A stretch of DNA of 39,563 bases from positions 1 to 39,563 of the forward strand of contig JARGFP010000033.1 in the NCBI GenBank assembly GCA_029210585.1. Direction: 5' to 3'. A program made the position numbers and the translations under genes. Of this stretch, positions 25,852-32,707 are shown in pieces (positions within the stretch are counted from its first letter, which is position 1; the number at the start of each line of letters is the position of its first letter). The stretch is from Bacteroidales bacterium. GTDB lineage: Bacteria > Bacteroidota > Bacteroidia > Bacteroidales > GCA-2748055. The notes below the pieces were generated by a model. The model was not told the origin of the DNA and made no database searches. It saw only the letters and a program-made list of their open reading frames with translations.

Positions 25852-27981
25852 ATGTATCAAGCTATTGTTAGAAAAGGCAAGGTCACTCCTGAAGAAGTTC
25901 CGGCTCCCCTGATTGATGATGATAAAATATTGATCAGGGTGGTCAATAGCGCTATATCTGCAGGCACCGAATATTCTGGTGTAGTATCCAGTGGAACCTC
26001 GATTGCCAGGAGAGTTGTCAGTCAACCAGAAAAAGTAATCAAAACAGCCAGGCAGATTCAGCAAGTTGGCTTATCAAAAGTATATCAACAGCTTAAGGGA
26101 CTTCTCGAATATGGGAATCCGACCGGATATTCCATAAGCGGAATTGTAGTTCATGTTGGTAAAAACATCAAATCGTTTAAGCGCGGAGACTATGTGGCTG
26201 CTGCAGGAGGTGGATTTGCCACGCATGCTGAATATGTAGAGGTACCTGAAAATCTGACAGTTAACCTTCCGGGTAAACTTGATTTCAAAGCTGCATCTAC
26301 AGTGACAATTGGTGCAATTGCCATGCATGGTGTAAGAAGGGCAAAACTCACTCTTGGAGAATTTGGACTGGTAATTGGTTCTGGTTTAATTGGCTTGTTG
26401 ACAATTCAGATATTGAGATTATCCGGCGTAAGAGTTATTGTTTCAGATCCGGATGAAAGGAGACTCAATCTGGCAAAAGAGATGGGGGCTGAGTTCATTA
26501 TCAATCCAACTAAAGATGACATCGTTAAACAGGTGAAGAATTTTACTGATGGAAATGGAGCCGATGCGGTAATTTTTACCGCAGCAACAAACTCCAGTGA
26601 ACCACTATCCCAGGCTTTTCAATCATGCAAAAGAAAAGGGAAGGTTATTCTGGTTGGTGTATCGGGAATGGAAATAGACAGGAAGGATATTTATCCAAAA
26701 GAAATTGATTTTATTATCTCCACATCCTATGGACCCGGAAGATATGATGATGATTATGAGTTGAAAGGCAGAGATTATCCTTTTTCGTATGTCAGATGGA
26801 CTGAAAAACGAAATTTTTCAGAATACTTAAGATTAGTAAGTACTGAAGAGATACTGATAGAACCACTCATAGAAAAGGTGTTTCCTTTTCAGCAGGTTGA
26901 AGAGGCCTTTCATGCATTAAAAGACGCATCTGACAAACCTGTACTGTTAATCCTGGACTATGGAATGCCCGAAGATGATAAATTGGAGGAATATTCTGAA
27001 ATAAACAGAACAGTACATCTGAAAAAACCGGCTGCAGATCGCAATAAAATTAATGTTGCTTTAATAGGTACAGGCAATTTTGCCAGGGGAGTGCATCTAC
27101 CCAATTTAACAAAGCTTAAATCAAAATATAACCTGCATGCAGTTGTTAGTCACACGGGTCATCATGCAAAAAGTATTGCAGATCAATATGGAGGATCATA
27201 CGCCACAACGGATTATGACAAAGTATTGGATGATGAGCATGTCGACCTGGTATTTATATGTACAAGGCATGCGCTTCACGGAGAAATGGTATTAAGGGCA
27301 CTGGAAAAAGGAAAGTCAGTATTTGTTGAGAAGCCCCTGGCGATCAATAAAGAGGAGCTTGAAGCTATTGAGGCTTTTTACAAAAAAAATACCTCTGCGC
27401 CACTGTTAATGGTTGGATTCAACAGACGATTCAGCAAAATTGCCAAAGAGATAAAAAAACATACAGATGCAAGAATCAACCCCCTGTTTATCAGGTACAG
27501 GATGAATGCCGGCTATTTGGACAATGCGCATTGGGTATTCTCAGAGGGAGGCAGAATTGTAGGAGAAGCCTGTCATATCATTGACCTGATGCAATACATT
27601 GTTGGTAGCCGTATTATTGAAGTTTCTTCATCTGAAATAACACCCAATACCGACCATTTTAAGGCTGAAGACAATATAACATTTACGCTGAAATTTGATG
27701 ATGGTTCAATAGCTGCTATCGACTATTTTTCAACGGGTAGCAATCAAGTTTCGAAAGAATATATGGAAGTACACTTTGATAGCAAATCAATAATCATGGA
27801 TGATTTCAAGGAACTTAAGGGGTACGGACTAAAGTTGAATGAAAAGAATTATTCACAGTCTGAGAAGGGACATTTGAATGAACTTATTAGTCTGTTCAAT
27901 ACCCTGACCGAAGGTGGGGATTATCCAATACCCCTGGAAGATATATTTCAAAATACAAATATCACTCTTCAATTACAGTAG
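25852..27981 (+). CDS. Two-domain oxidoreductase: zinc-alcohol-dehydrogenase-like plus Gfo/Idh/MocA fusion
   Basis: The protein has about 709 residues from the ATG at 25852. Residues 1-370 form a medium-chain dehydrogenase: GroES-like N-domain, then a Rossmann core with GLVIGSGLIGLL and SDPDERR. The usual catalytic zinc cysteine is replaced (SAISAGTEYSG), so the first half is probably zinc-independent. From about residue 395 a Gfo/Idh/MocA unit follows, with VALIGTGNFARGVHLPNL, the FVEKPLAI motif near 491-498 and the GEACHIIDLMQY active-site helix near 570-580. Fusions of this type occur in glycan biosynthesis or glycosaminoglycan-like clusters. Two NAD(P) sites suggest two coupled oxidation-reduction steps on a sugar nucleotide (inference). 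Confidence 0.9.
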   Translation: MYQAIVRKGKVTPEEVPAPLIDDDKILIRVVNSAISAGTEYSGVVSSGTSIARRVVSQPEKVIKTARQIQQVGLSKVYQQLKGLLEYGNPTGYSISGIVVHVGKNIKSFKRGDYVAAAGGGFATHAEYVEVPENLTVNLPGKLDFKAASTVTIGAIAMHGVRRAKLTLGEFGLVIGSGLIGLLTIQILRLSGVRVIVSDPDERRLNLAKEMGAEFIINPTKDDIVKQVKNFTDGNGADAVIFTAATNSSEPLSQAFQSCKRKGKVILVGVSGMEIDRKDIYPKEIDFIISTSYGPGRYDDDYELKGRDYPFSYVRWTEKRNFSEYLRLVSTEEILIEPLIEKVFPFQQVEEAFHALKDASDKPVLLILDYGMPEDDKLEEYSEINRTVHLKKPAADRNKINVALIGTGNFARGVHLPNLTKLKSKYNLHAVVSHTGHHAKSIADQYGGSYATTDYDKVLDDEHVDLVFICTRHALHGEMVLRALEKGKSVFVEKPLAINKEELEAIEAFYKKNTSAPLLMVGFNRRFSKIAKEIKKHTDARINPLFIRYRMNAGYLDNAHWVFSEGGRIVGEACHIIDLMQYIVGSRIIEVSSSEITPNTDHFKAEDNITFTLKFDDGSIAAIDYFSTGSNQVSKEYMEVHFDSKSIIMDDFKELKGYGLKLNEKNYSQSEKGHLNELISLFNTLTEGGDYPIPLEDIFQNTNITLQLQ

Positions 27982-27983
27982 AA

Positions 27984-28883
27984 ATGCCAATTTTCTCTTT
28001 TGTAATCCTTCATTATCAAACTGCAGATGACACCATAAAATGTGTTGACTCTATATACAATACAGTCGATTACCCTAAAGTTAATATCGTTGTTGTTGAT
28101 AATGCCTCGCCAAACAATACAGGTATTACTATAAAAGAGCATTATAGAGAAAAGAGCAATTTCACTTTCATTCAAAACACGGCGAATATTGGATTTGCAA
28201 AAGGAAACAATGTAGGATATGCCTATGCAAAACATACACTTAAAAGCGATTTTATCGCTATAATTAATAACGATACATTTATTGAACAAGCTGAATTCCT
28301 TTCCAATATTGTTGACTGTTACAATAAAAAATCTTTTCACATTCTTGGCCCTGACATTATTTCAGTTAAAGATAAGCGTCATCAAAATCCCAGGATTGAA
28401 ACTTTAAGTGACCCCCCGGTAATTAGGAAATTTATCAGGACGTATACATTGATGTATATACTTTCAATTTTTAATTTGGATCTGAAAGCAGAGTCATTAA
28501 AAAAGAAAATCATCCCGGGATCAAAATTGCCTTCATCCAATAGAGATGAAAATAGATTCAATTTTAAAGAAGAAATGGAGAATGTTAAACTGCATGGTAG
28601 TGCGGTTGTCTATTCTCCCGATTTTATAAAGAATTATGAATATGGATTTTATCCTGATACCTTTATCTATTGTGAAGAATCTATTTTGAATTTTATTGTA
28701 AAAAGAGACAATTTAAAAACCATCTATTACCCCCAGAGTTGGATCTATCATACTGAAGATTCTGCCACTGATGCTGTATATAGAAAACCTCATAAAAAGA
28801 GAAAGTTCTATTATAAGAACTTTATCAGGTCATCCAGGGTTTTATTAAAATTAATGAAAGAGAGAAAAAATAAAGAAAGATAA
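27984..28883 (+). CDS. Glycosyltransferase family 2
   Basis: This is a GT-A-fold transferase of 299 residues. The N-terminus (FSFVILHYQTADDTIKCVDSI), the VVVDNASPNNT loop, NTANIGFAKGNNVGY and IINNDTF (the D-x-D-like metal site, here N-N-D) are typical of rhamnosyltransferase-like GT2 enzymes. KLHGSAVVYSPDF and FIYCEESILNF complete the active site (the EE pair region). The C-terminus is basic (KPHKKRKFYYKN), suggesting a membrane-associated role. It starts 2 bases after the stop of the preceding gene and is followed by the methyltransferase 3 bases later, so the three are tightly coupled. Confidence 0.9.
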   Translation: MPIFSFVILHYQTADDTIKCVDSIYNTVDYPKVNIVVVDNASPNNTGITIKEHYREKSNFTFIQNTANIGFAKGNNVGYAYAKHTLKSDFIAIINNDTFIEQAEFLSNIVDCYNKKSFHILGPDIISVKDKRHQNPRIETLSDPPVIRKFIRTYTLMYILSIFNLDLKAESLKKKIIPGSKLPSSNRDENRFNFKEEMENVKLHGSAVVYSPDFIKNYEYGFYPDTFIYCEESILNFIVKRDNLKTIYYPQSWIYHTEDSATDAVYRKPHKKRKFYYKNFIRSSRVLLKLMKERKNKER

Positions 28884-28886
28884 ATT

Positions 28887-29849
28887 ATGGAAACTTGCAG
28901 GATTTGTTCAAACAAAGAAGGAAATAAACTTTTCACAACAAAAGAAATGTTATATGGGACAAAAGATAAATTTGATTATATCGAATGCTCTAAATGCAAA
29001 TGTGTACAGATAAAACATATACCAGATAATATTGGTGCATATTACCCCGACGATTATGGTTCATTCGTCAATTACAAAAAAGTGAAAGACACTGGAATTA
29101 TTGCCTTTATCAGGAGAAAAAAACTAGAACATAACCTTGGAATTAAAAAATCTTTGATTGGATATTTCTCGACCCTTACTTTTGGTGAAGGATTTGAACA
29201 AAAATTAATTCCGGCTAAGTTAAGCCTGGACTCATCTATTCTTGACGTAGGAACAGGTACAGGAGGCAGAATATTAAATATGAGGCGACGTGGTTTTAAG
29301 AACCTCACCGGAACAGATCTATTTATAAAAGAAGATATATTTTATTCAAATGGTGTAAATATTTATAAAAAGGATATAACCGAAATTGACGAACAGTATG
29401 ATTTTATAATGCTGAATCATTCTTTTGAGCATATGCCAGACCCGCTAAGTGTAATGAAAGAATTATATAGATTATTGAAACCAAACAAAACCCTATTAAT
29501 CAGAATTCCCGTTGCCGATTCTTTTGCATGGCGTAATTATGGAACAAACTGGGTAGCTCTTGACCCCCCTCGTCATTTTTACTTACACACCCCAGATAGT
29601 ATAAAAATTTTAGCTGAAAAAACAGGCTTTGAATTAAAAGAAGTAATATATGATTCCTCAGAGTTTCAATTTATTGGAAGTGAGCAATATATTAAAGACA
29701 TACCACTTCGTTCAAAAACCTCATTTTATCAGAATCCGGATATGTCCATTTTTACAAAAAAACAAATTAAGGAATATCATAAAAAAGCATTGAAATTAAA
29801 TAAAGCGCAGGATGGAGATGCGGCCTGTTTCTATCTTTATAAATCATAG
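28887..29849 (+). CDS. SAM-dependent methyltransferase with N-terminal zinc ribbon
   Basis: The protein has 320 residues. The N-terminus holds two Cys pairs (C4-x2-C7 and C34-x2-C37, plus C39), a probable zinc ribbon as in sugar C-methyltransferase-type proteins. A class I Rossmann methyltransferase domain follows, with ILDVGTGTGGRIL (motif I, D120) and a downstream FIMLNHSFEHMPDP segment, then the LLKPNKTLLIRIP strand. Its place directly after a GT2 gene suggests it methylates a sugar of the glycan or a nucleotide-sugar (inference). The gene is strongly AT-rich: one hand-counted 60-base row within it has 15 G/C. Confidence 0.87.
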   Translation: METCRICSNKEGNKLFTTKEMLYGTKDKFDYIECSKCKCVQIKHIPDNIGAYYPDDYGSFVNYKKVKDTGIIAFIRRKKLEHNLGIKKSLIGYFSTLTFGEGFEQKLIPAKLSLDSSILDVGTGTGGRILNMRRRGFKNLTGTDLFIKEDIFYSNGVNIYKKDITEIDEQYDFIMLNHSFEHMPDPLSVMKELYRLLKPNKTLLIRIPVADSFAWRNYGTNWVALDPPRHFYLHTPDSIKILAEKTGFELKEVIYDSSEFQFIGSEQYIKDIPLRSKTSFYQNPDMSIFTKKQIKEYHKKALKLNKAQDGDAACFYLYKS

Positions 29850-29876
29850 ATTATTCTCTCTTGATACTTAAACAAG

Positions 29877-31115
29877 ATTGTCAGTTTAAAAAACAGAGTC
29901 ATTAATAAAAATTCGAAAGATATTGTTGAATCCTCGCTTCATCAGCTTTCTATCTGGCTGGACAATAATGGCTGGGAAGGTTATGACCCTTATGATATAA
30001 AAGCCACCAAAGGGATAATGGCAATTTCGCGCAGCGCTGAAAAATCGAAGGCATCTGTAATTTTAAGAGAAATAATATTTGAATTATTATACACTTTTCC
30101 TGTACTTTCAAGGAAACTCATGAAAGTTAAACCCACGATAAATGCGAAGGCTATGGGTTTATTCGCCAGTTCATACTTGAATTACTATACAATTTCAAAG
30201 GAAAAAGAGCATCTTGACAAAGCACAGGAGTGTATCGACTGGCTTATTTCAAATAAAATTGAGCAGGGCGATGGCATCGGTTGGGGCTATCCCTTTTCAT
30301 GGCAATCAACGCAATATATTCCTGAATATACACCCAATGGTATAGTAAGCACAGTTGCCGGCGAAGCATTTTGGGAGTTTTATAAATTTACAAATGAAAA
30401 GGTTTATCTCGACTATTGTGTAAAAATAGCCACTTTTCTCTCTTCCCTTCCAACTGACACATTCGATAATGGTATTTGCTTCTCTTACACTCCTGTATTT
30501 ACCAATCATGTGCATAATCTTAACTTGTTTGTTGCAGAGTTCCTTATAAAAGTTGGAATGGAAACCAATAATCAACTTTGGATTTCTCAGGGAAATCTGG
30601 CCACCACTTACACAATTTCAGACCAACTTGAGAATGGTTCTTTTGAATACAATGGACCTCCGGAGCCACCTCAGAATTTTATAGATAACTATCATACCGG
30701 ATTTGTGCTTCGCATGCTATATTCAATCTGGAAAATTACAAAGCGCAGAGATGTATATGACTCCCTGGTAAAATGCTTTGATCACTACAAGGAAAATTTC
30801 TTTGAGAACGGTGAAATTCCAAAATTAATGCCCGACAGGAAATACCGCATCGATATCCACTCCTGTGCTGAAAGCATTCATTGCCTTTCAGTTCTATCGG
30901 CAGAATTTCCCGACGCTGGAATCTTGGCCGAAAATGTGCAAAACTGGACGATCAGGAACCTGCAGGACAAAAAAGGATTCTTCTATTATGGCATTCTGAA
31001 AAGCAGATTTACCGGGACCACTTTTAAATCGAAAATAGCATATATCAGGTGGGGGCAAGCGTGGATGCTTAAAGCTTTGACAAAATATATTTCAACCTTT
31101 AATCTACCAGACTAG
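29877..31115 (+). CDS. Alpha/alpha-barrel-like glycan protein, probably initiated at a non-canonical ATT
   Basis: The first canonical start is the ATG at 30018. However, the same frame runs back to a TGA at 29862 and reads a convincing protein (IVESSLHQLSIWLDNNGWEG then YDPYDIKATKG). Between the stop at 29864 and 30018 the frame contains no ATG, GTG or TTG. I therefore place the start at the ATT at 29877, which is preceded by an A-rich stretch; this gives about 412 residues. The body resembles an (alpha/alpha)6 barrel of the GlcNAc 2-epimerase/C5-epimerase kind, with WGYPFSWQS, NHVHNLNLFVAEFL and IDIHSCAESIHCL. I cannot name an activity. Databases may mislabel relatives. A frameshift at the extreme 5' end is the alternative. 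Confidence 0.72.
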   Translation: MVSLKNRVINKNSKDIVESSLHQLSIWLDNNGWEGYDPYDIKATKGIMAISRSAEKSKASVILREIIFELLYTFPVLSRKLMKVKPTINAKAMGLFASSYLNYYTISKEKEHLDKAQECIDWLISNKIEQGDGIGWGYPFSWQSTQYIPEYTPNGIVSTVAGEAFWEFYKFTNEKVYLDYCVKIATFLSSLPTDTFDNGICFSYTPVFTNHVHNLNLFVAEFLIKVGMETNNQLWISQGNLATTYTISDQLENGSFEYNGPPEPPQNFIDNYHTGFVLRMLYSIWKITKRRDVYDSLVKCFDHYKENFFENGEIPKLMPDRKYRIDIHSCAESIHCLSVLSAEFPDAGILAENVQNWTIRNLQDKKGFFYYGILKSRFTGTTFKSKIAYIRWGQAWMLKALTKYISTFNLPD

Positions 31116-31120
31116 AATTT

Positions 31121-32614
31121 ATGCTTAAAACATTAAGGTCGGCTTTTAAAGGAACTATCATATACAGTGTAGGAAACTTCTCTTCTAAACTTGTAGGACT
31201 GATACTGATTCCTCTCTACACCTCAAAACTTACTGTTGCTGAATTTGGTGTACTGGGAATCCTTGAGATCACTTCCCAGTTTCTGATTGCTGTCCTGGGT
31301 CTTAGTCTCTATAGTGCCTTTTTCAGATGGTATTGGGATAAAGAATATATCACCAGGCAAAAATCAATATTTTTTACAATCCTCGTTTTTGTTGGAACCG
31401 TCACATGTACCTTTGCTATCATCCTGATCTTCTTTGCCAACCCCATTTCTGATTTTCTTTTCGAGACATCCGACTATAGCTATATCCTTCGGCTATTATT
31501 TATTGTTGTGGCAATGGAAACTCCAGCCGTAATTGTTACAACGTTAATGAGAGTGAAAGAAAAGGCCATCTTATATACGTCACTGAATCTTATAAAACTT
31601 ATCGTAAGCCTTTCTTTTACAGTCTATTTTATAGCTGGTCTTGGAAAAAGAATTGAAGGTATTTACGAAGCTCAGATTATTGGAAATATCGTATTTCTCA
31701 TCCTCGCATCTGGTTTTGTACTCAAAAATATTGAAGTGAAATTCAACATTAAAGCGTTGAAAGGAATGCTCGCATTTAGTGTCCCATTGATCTTTTCAGG
31801 TATTGCAGGTATCATTTTAACAATTACTGATCGCTATTCTCTACGTTTTTTATCAAATCTTGAATCGGTAGGGATATATACGCTGGGATTTAAGGTAGCA
31901 AATACGCTTAAAGTTTTTGTTCTGTCATCAATATCATTGGCACTTCAGCCAATTATCTTCAAGATGATGGATCAACCAAATAACAAGCGGTTTTATTCAA
32001 AAGTTATGACCTACCTTTCATTTGGAATGATGATTTTGGTACTGGCGATGTCAATGTTTAGTAAAGAAATTATTCAGCTACTTGCAAGAAATCAAGCCTA
32101 TTTAAGTGCGTGGACGGCAATCCCGGTTTTATCTCTTTCAGTATTTTTTATCATGCTTAGAGATATAGCTTTGACTGGAGTCAATCTTGTGAAGAAAACA
32201 AAAATAATAGCTTTTGTGATCATCATTGCAGCGCTTATTAATATTGGATTAAATATTCTTTTAATTCCAAAATTTAACTATATGGGCGCTGCAATTGCCA
32301 CCATGATCGCCCAATTATTCTACTTTGTTACTATATATCTCTATTCTCAAAAGTATTACAGGATAAATTATGAGATGGGAAAAATACTGTTAATTATTGC
32401 TCTGGGAATACTTTTATATTCAATTTCCCTGGTAACGATTAACTGGTCATTAATGGCCAGAATTATTGGTAAGACCGGGTTAATTCTCTCTTTTCCATTC
32501 ATTTTATATTTATTTAAATTTTATGAATCCATTGAAATCGAAACGATGAAGCGCTTATGGTTAATATGGAACAATCCGAAAAGATGGAGAGATAATCTTC
32601 GGAAGAAAAATTAA
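31121..32614 (+). CDS. Polysaccharide flippase (Wzx-like, MOP superfamily)
   Basis: This is a polytopic inner-membrane protein of 497 residues with about 12-14 hydrophobic helices and no large soluble domain. The N-terminal part (GTIIYSVGNFSSKLVGLILIPLYTSKLTVAEFGVLG) is typical of lipid-linked oligosaccharide flippases of the MOP/MATE superfamily (Wzx/RfbX). It would move the undecaprenyl-linked glycan built by the upstream transferases across the inner membrane. It starts 5 bases after the preceding stop, so it belongs to the same operon. No Wzy polymerase or O-antigen ligase is seen in the window. The locus becomes less AT-rich after it. Confidence 0.92.
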   Translation: MLKTLRSAFKGTIIYSVGNFSSKLVGLILIPLYTSKLTVAEFGVLGILEITSQFLIAVLGLSLYSAFFRWYWDKEYITRQKSIFFTILVFVGTVTCTFAIILIFFANPISDFLFETSDYSYILRLLFIVVAMETPAVIVTTLMRVKEKAILYTSLNLIKLIVSLSFTVYFIAGLGKRIEGIYEAQIIGNIVFLILASGFVLKNIEVKFNIKALKGMLAFSVPLIFSGIAGIILTITDRYSLRFLSNLESVGIYTLGFKVANTLKVFVLSSISLALQPIIFKMMDQPNNKRFYSKVMTYLSFGMMILVLAMSMFSKEIIQLLARNQAYLSAWTAIPVLSLSVFFIMLRDIALTGVNLVKKTKIIAFVIIIAALINIGLNILLIPKFNYMGAAIATMIAQLFYFVTIYLYSQKYYRINYEMGKILLIIALGILLYSISLVTINWSLMARIIGKTGLILSFPFILYLFKFYESIEIETMKRLWLIWNNPKRWRDNLRKKN

Positions 32615-32678
32615 ACATAGAATACACATAAATATGATAAAATTCTCTCACTGTTCTAATAATACTCTTTAAAAAAAG

Positions 32679-32686
32679 TATTTTTG
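32679..32686 (+). promoter_or_regulatory. Candidate -7 promoter element for YfhO-like gene
   Basis: TATTTTTG fits TAnnTTTG exactly, 21 bases before the ATG at 32708. It suggests the YfhO-like gene is transcribed separately from the flippase. Confidence 0.35.
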
Positions 32687-32707
32687 GTCTTTACAAAAAA
32701 TCAAATT

